Origin: Chloroflexota bacterium
GTDB taxonomy: Bacteria; Chloroflexota; Anaerolineae; Anaerolineales; UBA4823
Direction of reading: 5' to 3'
DNA: 15,067 nucleotides
NCBI GenBank assembly: GCA_012798185.1
Contig: JAAZNS010000181.1
Coordinates: 1 to 15,067, forward strand
The notes under the pieces are model-generated. The model was given only the letters and a program-made list of their open reading frames with translations, searched no databases and had not been told where the DNA came from. Positions 1 through 7,437 of this stretch are shown piece after piece. Every line of letters starts with the position of its first letter. The first letter of the stretch is position 1. The translations under genes and the position numbers were made by a program.

Positions 1-2
1 GC

Positions 3-539
3 GGAAAGGTTTACCATTTCGGTTGGGCTGGCGACCTGGATGTTGCTCCCGCAATAGCGTTCTTACAAACCCGTCCGGAGGTGAATGCAAAGCGTATTGG
101 GATAATTGGGTTGTCTTCAGGCGGCATGACTGCCCTGAATGCTGCTGCCAAATTACCTAGTCTGCGGGCGGTTAGTGTCGATGGAGTAGAAGCTAACAGC
201 ATGGAAGATCTATTTAATCCTATGCCGCCCTCCTATAAGAAATATTGGTTCATGGCGCCCATGCCCTGGATGACTGACCGTGCTACCATGTTATTCAGCA
301 GCATGTACCACCCTCAAAGTATGCAATCGCTGCTAGAAGCCATTTCGCCGCGCCCGGTGTTATTCATTGCTTCCGGCGCCGAATCTGAAATCTTCCAGGC
401 ACGCAAATTCGTTACTGCTAATCCGCAGCATGTCAGCCTTTGGGAAATCCCAGAAGCCAAACACATCGAGGGGATATTCATCCAACCAGAGGAATATGCC
501 GATCGACTTCTGTCATTTTATGAAGATAATCTCAGATAA
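3..539 (+). CDS. Alpha/beta hydrolase, C-terminal part (5' end cut by window edge)
   Basis: The reading frame is open to the left edge, so the true start lies outside; an internal GTG at 81 is not the start because conserved sequence precedes it (a GWAGD segment, then TRPEVNAKRIGIIG). What is seen is the nucleophile elbow G-L-S-S-G after a hydrophobic beta strand, a later strand (RPVLFIASGAES) that in this fold carries the acidic residue, and KHIEG near the end, which fits the catalytic histidine. This is the layout of the alpha/beta hydrolase fold (dienelactone hydrolase / prolyl oligopeptidase-like group). The reaction would be hydrolysis of an ester, thioester or peptide bond; the substrate cannot be told from sequence. 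The middle region (PMPPSYKKYWFMAPMPW) looks like a lid or substrate-binding insert. It lies alone, 294 bp before an unrelated cassette. The fold is fairly certain, the function is not. Confidence 0.8.
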   Translation, partial: GKVYHFGWAGDLDVAPAIAFLQTRPEVNAKRIGIIGLSSGGMTALNAAAKLPSLRAVSVDGVEANSMEDLFNPMPPSYKKYWFMAPMPWMTDRATMLFSSMYHPQSMQSLLEAISPRPVLFIASGAESEIFQARKFVTANPQHVSLWEIPEAKHIEGIFIQPEEYADRLLSFYEDNLR

Positions 540-561
540 AACCTTCTCTGTTAATGAAAAG

Positions 562-630
562 AAGCCTTTTATGGCAAGCAGCTTGTAAACCTTTAGGGTA
601 TCCCTGCCATCTTACAGTATCAAAAGGCTT
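562..630. repeat. Nested inverted repeat (multi-stem structure) downstream of the hydrolase
   Basis: AAGCCTTTT (562-570) is perfectly complementary to AAAAGGCTT (622-630). Directly inside it, ATGGCA (571-576) pairs with TGCCAT (605-610). Two small hairpins lie within: CAAGC-A-GCTTG (575-585) and AGGG-TAT-CCCT (595-605). The transcript could fold into a branched structure and may act as a 3' end for the hydrolase mRNA, but there is no T-tract like that of a standard intrinsic terminator. It could also be the relic of a small mobile element. Confidence 0.4.
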
Positions 631-755
631 ACACACAGCCGCTAAAGAAGTGGAATAGCAGCCATGTTGAAAGTCAGTTTAGAGTAAGCGATTACGCAAC
701 CGAAAGACCCGCGTTTGAGCATTTGGTATATCAAGTAAAGCACTCACATTCACTC

Positions 756-784
756 TTGACAACAAAAAGATGATCAATTAATAT
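756..784 (+). promoter_or_regulatory. Sigma-70-type promoter of the ChrB-like/MFS cassette
   Basis: A perfect -35 box TTGACA (756-761) is followed after exactly 17 bp by TAATAT (779-784), a 4/6 match to the -10 consensus. Transcription would start near 791, inside the palindrome at 783-816, which suits repression. The first codon of the gene (834) is about 43 nt further on. Confidence 0.6.
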
Positions 785-816
785 GTAATAGGTATAACAT
801 GTTATACATATTACAT
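783..816. promoter_or_regulatory. 34-bp near-perfect palindrome, probable operator
   Basis: The core GTATAACA/TGTTATAC (792-807) is a perfect 16-bp palindrome. After one mismatched pair (791/808) the symmetry resumes for eight more pairs: ATGTAATA (783-790) against TATTACAT (809-816). Thus 16 of 17 base pairs are symmetric with no central spacer. It overlaps the last bases of the -10 box and the expected transcription start, the usual place for a repressor site. The most economical binder is the product of the adjacent regulator-like gene, but this is inference. Confidence 0.7.
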
Positions 817-833
817 CTAAAAAGTGCTATGCG

Positions 834-1403
834 ATGGACAAAAAAGAGTGGCTGATTATTAATTTCACTTTACCAAAAGAACAATCGAGCGTTCGGGTAA
901 GTGTTTGGAGAAAGCTGAAAAAGAGCGGATCTGTCAATATTGGGCAATCCATGTGGGTTCTTCCCCAAACGGAAAGCCACCTTGAAATTTTCAATGAGAT
1001 ATCAAAAGAGATAAGCGAAAATAATGGCTGCGCATATATTGCTAACGCTGAATTCGTCGGAACAAAAAGCTCTAATGATATTATTAGCATATTTAATAAG
1101 GTCAGGGAAAATGAGTACCGGGAATTCATCGACAAATGTGAGGATTTTTTTCTCGAAATCGAAAAAGAAACAAAAAGAGAGAACTTCACCTTTGTCGAAC
1201 TGGAAGAAAACGAAGACGAATACAACAAACTTGTAGAATGGTTAAACAAAATAAGCAAAAGAGATTTCTTTAGTGCTCCTCTAAAAAATCAGTCAGATGA
1301 AGCGCTAAAAAAGTGTAAGTATTTACTTAATGGTTTTGCCGAAAAAGTCTACCAGGCAAATGACGATGAAAGCTCTGGGAGTGATAAGAAATATGAAAAA
1401 TAA
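834..1403 (+). CDS. ChrB N-terminal-domain-like protein (putative regulator)
   Basis: 189 residues. The N-terminal ~60 residues follow the pattern of the ChrB N-terminal domain (related to the PaaX core): a hydrophobic strand WLIINFTLP, then SSVRVSVWRKLKKSG, then a strand ending in WVLP. A highly charged, probably helical stretch rich in Glu and Lys follows (about residues 85-140). The C-terminal catalytic-like half of full-length ChrB is missing. ChrB proteins sense chromate or related stress and control a linked transporter; whether this one binds DNA is not shown, since no clear helix-turn-helix is visible. The ATG at 834 has no good Shine-Dalgarno sequence. The stop codon overlaps the start of the MFS gene, so the two are coupled. 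The gene is A-rich with codon use (AAA, GAA, ATA) unlike the liv and gat genes, which suggests transfer. Family assignment is good, role inferred. Confidence 0.7.
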   Translation: MDKKEWLIINFTLPKEQSSVRVSVWRKLKKSGSVNIGQSMWVLPQTESHLEIFNEISKEISENNGCAYIANAEFVGTKSSNDIISIFNKVRENEYREFIDKCEDFFLEIEKETKRENFTFVELEENEDEYNKLVEWLNKISKRDFFSAPLKNQSDEALKKCKYLLNGFAEKVYQANDDESSGSDKKYEK

Positions 1404-2616
1404 AAAACGGATTTCCCCTGCTGTCACGGTAATAATCATGTTTGGCATAATCAGCATGTTGGGAGATGTGGTATATGAAACCGCACGAAGCAGCAACAGC
1501 CAGTATTTAAATTTGCTTGGAATCAGCGCATCTAAAGTGGGTTTGGTGTTTGGCACCGGTGAATTTTTAGGTTATTTTATCAGGCTCATTTCAGGATATA
1601 TCTCAGATAAAAGCGGAAAGCATTGGATTTTCATGTTTCTTGGGTACGGAATGCTGCTTGTTGTTCCCTTAATCGGTATTACGATGAATTGGAATATCAT
1701 TATCATCTTGATCCTTATGGAGCGAATTGGGAAAGCGCTGAGAAGCCCCGCAAAAGATACCATCCTTTCCGAAGTTGCCAATAAGCAGGTCGGAGTCGGA
1801 TTTGCCTTTGGGTTGCAAGAAGCATTGGATCAAATCGGAGCTTTTATTGGCCCGCTTATTTTTACGGCGATATTCTACTTTACAGGGAAAAACGATATTT
1901 TACAGTATCAATTGGGTTACAGGGCGTTGTTTTTTCCCTTTGCAATTCTGATGATATTCTTAGCATTCGTATTCATAAGCATACGGAATAATAATCTTTT
2001 ACCGGAGGTAAAAAAAGAACATCACTCGGAGCATTTGCAGCCCATATTCTGGATTTATACGGCATTCGCATTTTTCTGTACTTTAGGGTTTGTTAACTTC
2101 AGCACGGTAGGTTATCACTTAAAAGCCTATGGGCTGATGCCTGATGGAGATATTACGCTTGTGTACTCACTCGCCATGGTCGTCGATGCTCTAACAGCGC
2201 TTGCCATCGGAAAAGCTTATGATAAGCTCAAAGCTAAAACAGGAAAAAAAGCCGGAGGGCTTCTCATTTTGATGGTTCTTCCTGTATTTTCGCTGTTTTT
2301 ACCTGTTTTAACCTTAAGCCAGTCGACTGTGTTCATCGTTACCGGCATGATGATTTTTGGTGCCATAATGGGCATTCAAGAAACGGTTATGCGCTCCGCA
2401 ATAGCCGATGTAACATCTTTTGATAAACGCGGCACCGGATATGGTGTTTTCAATACCAGCTATGGTCTCGCGCTTATGGGCGGCGCAGGTTTAATGGGTT
2501 TCCTTTATGATTCGAATATGATCGGCGTTATTATTACTTTTACCTGTGTAACAGAGATCATTGCTATGATTCTATATTTCAAAATGAATAATATGGTTAA
2601 AAACCATAGTGAGTAA
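1393..2616 (+). CDS. Major facilitator superfamily transporter
   Basis: 407 residues when started at 1393, where GGGAG (1377-1381) precedes the ATG by 11 nt and the protein begins with a short basic segment before the first membrane helix. An upstream in-frame ATG at 1330 would add 21 residues but lacks a ribosome site. The length and regular hydrophobic segments fit 12 transmembrane helices. Motif A of the superfamily is visible as GYISDKSGK (residues 68-76) between helices 2 and 3, with a degenerate copy in the second half (GKAYDKLKAKTGKK). The N-terminal GDVVYETARS is typical of an MFS subgroup found next to small regulators. It should sit in the cytoplasmic membrane as a secondary transporter, probably an exporter; the substrate is unknown. 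It overlaps the ChrB-like gene by 11 bp and shares its A+T-rich composition. Chromate cannot be assumed, since the ChrA family is unrelated. Confidence 0.85.
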   Translation: MKNKKRISPAVTVIIMFGIISMLGDVVYETARSSNSQYLNLLGISASKVGLVFGTGEFLGYFIRLISGYISDKSGKHWIFMFLGYGMLLVVPLIGITMNWNIIIILILMERIGKALRSPAKDTILSEVANKQVGVGFAFGLQEALDQIGAFIGPLIFTAIFYFTGKNDILQYQLGYRALFFPFAILMIFLAFVFISIRNNNLLPEVKKEHHSEHLQPIFWIYTAFAFFCTLGFVNFSTVGYHLKAYGLMPDGDITLVYSLAMVVDALTALAIGKAYDKLKAKTGKKAGGLLILMVLPVFSLFLPVLTLSQSTVFIVTGMMIFGAIMGIQETVMRSAIADVTSFDKRGTGYGVFNTSYGLALMGGAGLMGFLYDSNMIGVIITFTCVTEIIAMILYFKMNNMVKNHSE

Positions 2617-2754
2617 CTTTTTGTTTTTATAAATTACTATCTGCTTTTTGATAATTCGATTTTTCCTTTTACTATCACAAAACCCGTTTTGAATTCAACA
2701 ATGAATTTATTTTCGGAGACAGCATTTTTATATATGGCTGCCAGATTTAACACA

Positions 2755-2773
2755 AGTGTCAAAACTTGACACT
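2755..2773. promoter_or_regulatory. 19-bp inverted repeat over the liv promoter -35 box, probable operator
   Basis: AGTGTCAA (2755-2762) and TTGACACT (2766-2773) are perfectly complementary eight-base arms around a 3-nt centre. The right arm contains the -35 hexamer of the promoter at 2766-2794, so a dimeric protein bound here would compete with RNA polymerase or contact it. The binding factor is not identifiable from the window. Confidence 0.55.
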
Positions 2774-2794
2774 GAAATTCATTTATCTTATACT
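2766..2794 (+). promoter_or_regulatory. Strong sigma-70-type promoter of the liv operon
   Basis: TTGACA (2766-2771), a 17-bp spacer, then TATACT (2789-2794), a 5/6 match to the -10 consensus. This is the best promoter in the window. Transcription would begin near 2801 and leave about 270 nt of leader before the ATG at 3071, assuming it serves that gene; no other gene lies between. Confidence 0.65.
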
Positions 2795-3070
2795 AATCAC
2801 ACAATTGTTTTTTCCTTTACGCTTTTGTTTTAGAAAATGGAGGGAAAGTTTATAAAATCCAGCTTTATCAGTTGGGTTGGGTTGTGGGAAACTTGGGGGA
2901 TTAGGCATAATATTAATAACCCACACGATCACATAATCATCATTACTCAATTCGTACAGGAGATGCCTATGTAATTTGTCCATTGCTATTGAGAAAGTCA
3001 TCCTTCATCAATTTTTATATACAAACACAAGGCAACAATTTCGCGTTTAAATAAGTAAGGAGAAAATAAA

Positions 3071-4252
3071 ATGGAGAGGAAAAGCAAATACTTGGTGATC
3101 AGCATATTGATGATATGCGCTATTCTGTTAGGCGCCTGCGGACCAGCCGCGCCGCAAACCATCAAGATCGGCGTCAACGCCCCAATAACCGGCGATATTC
3201 CCAAAGTGGGAGAAGGTACGAAGTTCGCTGCTGAAATGTGGGCAGAAGATATAAATGCCGCCGGCGGTTTGGAGATAGGCGGGAAGAAATACCAGGTTGA
3301 ATTGATCATCGAGGATAACGAATCTAAAGCCGAATCGGCTGTCGCCGCCAACACAAAAATGATCACGCAGGATGAGGTATTGATCATCATTGGTCCGCAG
3401 GCTTCCAAACAAGCCGTGCCGGCAGGGCAGGTAGCCAATGATAATAAAACACCCATGATCAGCCCTTGGTCGACCAACCCCAATACCACATTGAACCGGC
3501 CCTGGGTTTTCCGAGCCTGCTTCCTGGATGATTTCCAAGGACCGGCAGTTGCCAACTTTGTCACCGAAGAATTTGGTTTTACCAAAGCAGCGGTGCTATA
3601 TGACATCGCCAGCGATTATCCCAAAGGTCTGGCTGAATTCTTCAAAAAAGCCTGGGAAGGTCTGCATGGCGCGGGTTCTGTTGTTGCCTACGAGAGCTTC
3701 ACCACAAAAGATACCGATTTCAGCGCCCAGCTGACCAAAATCCGCGATTCTGGCGCAGAATTCCTATTCACTCCACAATATTACAATGAAGTTGCCCTGA
3801 TTGCCCAACAGGCTCATCAACTTGGCTTCACTGGACCCATCGTGGGCAGCGACAGCTGGGGGTCTGCAGAATTGATCCCGCTGTGCGGTGAAGATTGCTA
3901 TGGAGCGTTCTTTACCACCCACTATGCCGCAGCCGGCGCAACTGGCGCCACCAAAGCCTTCATTGACGCCTATAACGCCAAGCATGGTTACATTCCCGAT
4001 GATGTGGCAGCCCTCACCTGGGACGCATTCAACCTTGCCAAGAAAGCCATGGAAGATTGCGGAAAAATCACCGGTGATATTGCTGCTGACCGCGCTTGCG
4101 TGAAAGATGCCCTCTCGAAGGTAACCGGTTTCGAGGGCATTACCGGCACCATGACCTTTACCCCAGGCAGCGGTGATCCCAGCAAATGTGCCGTGATCGT
4201 TAAGATCAGCGACAAGGGAGAATTCACCTTCTATAAGCAGTCTTGCCCATAA
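3071..4252 (+). CDS. livJ: Branched-chain amino-acid-type ABC transporter, substrate-binding lipoprotein
   Basis: 393 residues. A lipoprotein signal peptide is clear: a basic N terminus, a hydrophobic core and the lipobox L-L-G-A-C with the lipidated Cys at residue 23. The mature part is a type I periplasmic binding fold (Peripla_BP_6): it opens with TIKIGVNAPITGDIPKVGEG, has NAAGGLEIGGKKYQVELI, and a GPQASKQA segment that lines the ligand cleft in this family. It captures the substrate outside the membrane and delivers it to the LivHM permease. TAAGGAG (3056-3062) lies 8 nt before the ATG. Seven further cysteines occur in the mature protein, in positions such as LCGEDC and the C terminus KQSCP, so disulfides are likely. 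The specificity (Leu/Ile/Val, another amino acid, an amide or an aromatic acid) cannot be read from sequence, so the symbol is by analogy. Confidence 0.9.
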   Translation: MERKSKYLVISILMICAILLGACGPAAPQTIKIGVNAPITGDIPKVGEGTKFAAEMWAEDINAAGGLEIGGKKYQVELIIEDNESKAESAVAANTKMITQDEVLIIIGPQASKQAVPAGQVANDNKTPMISPWSTNPNTTLNRPWVFRACFLDDFQGPAVANFVTEEFGFTKAAVLYDIASDYPKGLAEFFKKAWEGLHGAGSVVAYESFTTKDTDFSAQLTKIRDSGAEFLFTPQYYNEVALIAQQAHQLGFTGPIVGSDSWGSAELIPLCGEDCYGAFFTTHYAAAGATGATKAFIDAYNAKHGYIPDDVAALTWDAFNLAKKAMEDCGKITGDIAADRACVKDALSKVTGFEGITGTMTFTPGSGDPSKCAVIVKISDKGEFTFYKQSCP

Positions 4253-4322
4253 TGAACCGACAATTCCATGTTTGAGTTTTATCGAAACACTTATCGAGAG
4301 AACTTAACATGGAGGGAAATAG

Positions 4323-4352
4323 GCGGGTTAGTGTGTTTCACACTTAACCCGC
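4323..4352 (+). terminator. Intercistronic stem-loop between binding-protein gene and livH
   Basis: GCGGGTTA (4323-4330) pairs with TAACCCGC (4345-4352) and GTGTG (4331-4335) with CACAC (4339-4343), with a single bulged T at 4344 and a TTT loop: 13 base pairs. Only three T residues follow, so it is at best a partial terminator; it may instead protect the 3' end of the upstream message. Either role would give more binding protein than permease, as is common for such operons. The GAGGAG ribosome site of livH (4367-4372) lies 14 nt after the stem. Confidence 0.6.
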
Positions 4353-4380
4353 TTTGCCTATTCAACGAGGAGCAAAACTA

Positions 4381-5304
4381 ATGGATACTTTTTTGCAGAA
4401 CGTGGTCAACGCTCTGCAGTGGGGATCTTTCTATGCGTTGATCGCCCTCGGTTATTCGATGGTCTATGGTGTGTTGATGTTATTCAATTTTGCCCATGGT
4501 GATATTTTCATGGTTGGTTCGTATATTGGATTTTTCATCGCCACCGGCTTGATCGGTTTATCCACTTTGGGCATTATCAGTTTACCCGGGTGGGTTATCC
4601 TGATCTTGACCATCCTAATAGCCATGATATTAACCTCTTTTGTCGGGATGCTGGTGGAACGGATTGGCTACCGCCCGCTGCGGAATGCCCCGCGCGCCTC
4701 GGCTGCCATCACCGGTTTAATGATTGGAATTATATTCGAAACGGCTAACCTGTACCTGCTTGGCGCTTCCCGCCGCAAATTCCCGGAAATCATAGATACC
4801 TCAATCTTCCAAATTGGGAATGTCAGTTTAACCAACACCAAGATTTTCATCGTAATAATTTCCCTGCTTTTTATGCTTGCCCTGAACCAATTTATCCAGC
4901 ATACCAAATGGGGCATGGCTATCCGTGCCATGGCTTATGATTTTACCGTGGTACCGCTGATGGGTGTACCGGTCAACACCATCGCTGCACTCACCTTTGG
5001 GCTTGGTTCGGCATTAGCAGCTGCTGCAGGCGTCTTTTACGGTATGGCTTACCCAGTGCTGGACCCCTATATGGGAATCGAATATGGTTGGAAATCCTTT
5101 GTGGCAGCCATTTTGGGCGGCCGCGGTTCGGTGATTGGAACGGTGATCGCAGGATTTTTGATGGGCTTTTTGGATATCTTCGTTGCCACATATTTCCCAT
5201 CAACCATGCGCAATTTGATTTCGTTCTCCATCATTCTGGTCATTCTAACCTTCCGGCCGCACGGCTTTTTTGGCCGGGCATACAGCGCCCAACTGCGCTT
5301 GTAA
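4381..5304 (+). CDS. livH: Branched-chain amino-acid-type ABC transporter permease LivH
   Basis: 307 residues, the normal size for LivH. Almost entirely hydrophobic, with about eight membrane helices. Family markers are the N-terminal ALIALGYSMVYGVLMLFNFAHGD segment (read here as two adjoining motifs, ALGYSMVYG and FNFAHGDIFMVGSY) and, in the C-terminal third, the cytoplasmic loop region AAILGGRGSVIGTVIAG that contacts the ATPases. It forms half of the membrane channel, with LivM as the other half. The start at 4381 is chosen over an in-frame ATG at 4354 because GAGGAG (4367-4372) lies 8 nt before it and the protein then begins MDTFLQNVVNAL as in homologues. It is second in the operon, after the hairpin at 4323-4352 and 41 bp before livM. 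Confidence 0.93.
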   Translation: MDTFLQNVVNALQWGSFYALIALGYSMVYGVLMLFNFAHGDIFMVGSYIGFFIATGLIGLSTLGIISLPGWVILILTILIAMILTSFVGMLVERIGYRPLRNAPRASAAITGLMIGIIFETANLYLLGASRRKFPEIIDTSIFQIGNVSLTNTKIFIVIISLLFMLALNQFIQHTKWGMAIRAMAYDFTVVPLMGVPVNTIAALTFGLGSALAAAAGVFYGMAYPVLDPYMGIEYGWKSFVAAILGGRGSVIGTVIAGFLMGFLDIFVATYFPSTMRNLISFSIILVILTFRPHGFFGRAYSAQLRL

Positions 5305-5345
5305 ATTCCCTTTCCAAGCGTCGTGCTTTCGTATGAGGAAATACT

Positions 5346-6686
5346 ATGAAACCACCAATTGATAACTCAACACCAACGCCGCGCAAGGGAATCCGCCGTC
5401 TCTGGCACTCTTTTCGCCAGCTATTCGCTCAGACTCCGCTGCTCGGTTGGTTGTTTGGTTTTTTGCTCGCCTCCATCCTTGAAAATTTAATTGGGTATCC
5501 CCTGGCACGGGTTCTCGGACTCAGTAAGATCCCGGTCCTTTTTGGAGTCGATATTGCTTTAAAGACCCCTCTGCTTTTACCAGCAACGCTGCTGTATGAT
5601 TTAATCATCTACATCATTCCGCTTTTTTTGACAGTGCGCTACCTCACGCCTTTCGCAAACCGTCTGGCAGCCTGGCTATTACGCGCACCTATGTGGGTTT
5701 CAGCCCTTATTCATATGGCGCTGCTCTTTCTTGTTTTGTATCTATGGACTGGAATAAACGACTACCGCGTTCTGGTAGCTAAATTGATGATGGTCTCCAT
5801 CATAATTACCCTCAGCTTGAATGTGGTTAATGGCTACATGGGTGAGTTCTCCTGCTCTCACCCGGGTTTTATTGCCCTGGGAGCTTACATCGCTTCAATT
5901 ATCACTGTCGGTTTTTTTGTAGGAGGCAATCTGAAATTTGTAATACTACCAGCTTATTTAGCGCCATTAGTTTTTCCACTTGCTTTAATCCTTGGCGGGG
6001 TGGTTGCCGCCCTAGGAGCACTGCTGGTGGCAATACCATCATTTCGAACCCGCGGCGACTATCTGGCGATCATCTCTTTGGCGTTTATGTTTATTGTCAA
6101 AAGCATGTTCGAAAACCTTGAGATCTTAGGAGGTGCGCGCGGATTTGGTGACCAGCCCAATCTGGCAACATTGCCGGTTGTCTTCATTTGGACAATGCTG
6201 TGTATCTGGATCATCAATAATTTCGTACAGTCCACAATGGGGAAAGCGCTCAATGCCGTCCGTGATAATGAACTGGCAGCCGACGCAATGACAGTCGACA
6301 CCCGCAAAACTAAAATGGTAACTTTCCTATTTGCAGCTTTCTGGGCAGGGATCGCTGGAGGGCTTCTGGCGCATGTCATCCGTTATGTGAATCCCGGCAC
6401 CTTTGGTCTGCAAAAATTAGCTGAAGTATTGGCGATGGTATATTTTGGCGGTTTGAATTCAGTGATCGGATCAATCGTTGGCGCAATCGGATATAACTTA
6501 TTGAGCGAGATGCTCCGCCCGCTGGAATTGATAAAATGGCTGATCATTCCCCTGCTATTGATCCTGGTAATGATCTTTCGCCCTACGGGGCTGATTGCGT
6601 TCCGTGAATTCGACCTGCATAAAATCTTGCAACCCAAGATACCTGCCAAAATGGAAGAGGTGGAAAATGTCCCTCCTTCAAGTTAA
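5346..6686 (+). CDS. livM: Branched-chain amino-acid-type ABC transporter permease LivM
   Basis: 446 residues, at the long end for LivM. The conserved permease core begins near residue 140 and contains VNGYMGEFSCSHPGFIALGAY (motif split: VNGYMGEFS, then HPGFIALGAY), matching the usual 'GY-G--S-GHA-F-G-GAY' signature with Cys-Ser-His-Pro in place of the common Leu-Gly-His-Ala. The RTRGDYLAIISLAF segment and the ATPase-contact loop GGLNSVIGSIVGAIGYN follow. The first ~135 residues form a basic, cytoplasmic N terminus and extra hydrophobic segments not found in short LivM proteins. It pairs with LivH in the membrane. TGAGG (5334-5338) lies 7 nt before the ATG. The last 20 bp overlap livG, which indicates translational coupling. 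Confidence 0.92.
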   Translation: MKPPIDNSTPTPRKGIRRLWHSFRQLFAQTPLLGWLFGFLLASILENLIGYPLARVLGLSKIPVLFGVDIALKTPLLLPATLLYDLIIYIIPLFLTVRYLTPFANRLAAWLLRAPMWVSALIHMALLFLVLYLWTGINDYRVLVAKLMMVSIIITLSLNVVNGYMGEFSCSHPGFIALGAYIASIITVGFFVGGNLKFVILPAYLAPLVFPLALILGGVVAALGALLVAIPSFRTRGDYLAIISLAFMFIVKSMFENLEILGGARGFGDQPNLATLPVVFIWTMLCIWIINNFVQSTMGKALNAVRDNELAADAMTVDTRKTKMVTFLFAAFWAGIAGGLLAHVIRYVNPGTFGLQKLAEVLAMVYFGGLNSVIGSIVGAIGYNLLSEMLRPLELIKWLIIPLLLILVMIFRPTGLIAFREFDLHKILQPKIPAKMEEVENVPPSS

Positions 6687-7437
6687 AAAAATGACCCACT
6701 ACTTCGGCGGGCTTCGTGCGGTCTATAACTATAACCTTGATATAAACCCGGGCGAAATCCATGGTTTGATTGGCCCCAACGGCGCCGGTAAAACAACCAT
6801 ATTCAATTTGATCACCGGCATTTATACACCAACTGAGGGCGATATCCTGCTGGATGGAAAATCGATCAAAGGCATGCGCCCTCACTTAATCGCAGCAGCC
6901 GGGTTGGCGCGTACATTTCAAAATTTACGCCTTTGGCGGTATATGACTGTATTGGAGCATGTGAAGCTGGCACATTATTCGAAAATCACATACGGGCTCA
7001 GCGGAGCTTTCTTCAACACCCGAAAACGCTCACAAGAAGAAAATAAAATTACGCAAAAATCCATGGAATTGCTGAAGCTGGCTGGCATCAGTCATCTGGC
7101 GGATACGGTAGTAACCAATCTGCCTTATGGCGCTCAACGCCGGTTGGAGCTGGCTCGAGCATTGGCAATTGAACCCAAAATTCTCTTTTTGGATGAACCA
7201 ACTGCAGGCATGAACCCCGAAGAGATGTTACAGATGATGGATATCATCCGAAAGGTGCAGCGTCAGTTCAATCTGGCGATTTTCCTTATCGAACACCGCA
7301 TGCGTCTGGTTATGGAATTGAGTGACCGGGTTCAAACCCTGGTGTTTGGAGAAGTGGTTGCTGAGGGGCTGCCCGAAGAAGTTCGCAATAATCCGGTTGT
7401 CATTGACGCCTATCTAGGCAAGGAGGTGGAGACCTGA
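6667..7437 (+). CDS. livG: Branched-chain amino-acid-type ABC transporter ATPase LivG
   Basis: 256 residues, the usual length. The Walker A motif is GPNGAGKT (36-43), the Q-loop glutamine is in ARTFQNLR (Q85), the signature motif is the LivG-type variant YGAQRRLE (154-161), Walker B is ILFLDEP with catalytic Glu177, and the switch histidine is His210 in LIEHRM. It binds and hydrolyses ATP as a partner of LivF to drive transport through LivHM. The start at 6667 gives the typical opening MSLLQVKKMTHYFGGLRAV; a longer frame from 6595 would run deep inside livM and is unlikely. GAGG at 6657-6660 serves as ribosome site. It overlaps livM by 20 bp and livF by one base. Confidence 0.94.
   Translation: MSLLQVKKMTHYFGGLRAVYNYNLDINPGEIHGLIGPNGAGKTTIFNLITGIYTPTEGDILLDGKSIKGMRPHLIAAAGLARTFQNLRLWRYMTVLEHVKLAHYSKITYGLSGAFFNTRKRSQEENKITQKSMELLKLAGISHLADTVVTNLPYGAQRRLELARALAIEPKILFLDEPTAGMNPEEMLQMMDIIRKVQRQFNLAIFLIEHRMRLVMELSDRVQTLVFGEVVAEGLPEEVRNNPVVIDAYLGKEVET

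Larger units (their letters stand above)
540..833. other. Intergenic region between hydrolase and ChrB-like gene
   Basis: No convincing gene. The left half holds the branched inverted repeat at 562-630. From 631 to 755 I see nothing notable. The right end carries the promoter (756-784) and palindrome (783-816) of the next gene. Confidence 0.6.
2617..3070. other. Intergenic region and long leader before the liv operon
   Basis: A+T-rich. The first ~135 bp hold no clear terminator for the MFS gene; only the small symmetry CAAAAC-CC-GTTTTG at about 2680-2695 was noted. A strong promoter and inverted repeat lie at 2755-2794, which leaves a leader of about 270 nt before the binding-protein gene. 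Within it a plus-strand frame of 45 codons (2837-2974) and a minus-strand frame of 72 codons (2783-3001) exist, but neither has a recognisable product. Confidence 0.5.

Noticed and set aside
2783..3001. 72-codon minus-strand frame upstream of the binding-protein gene
   Set aside because: It lies in the promoter and leader, has no recognisable domain and no ribosome site that I can see.
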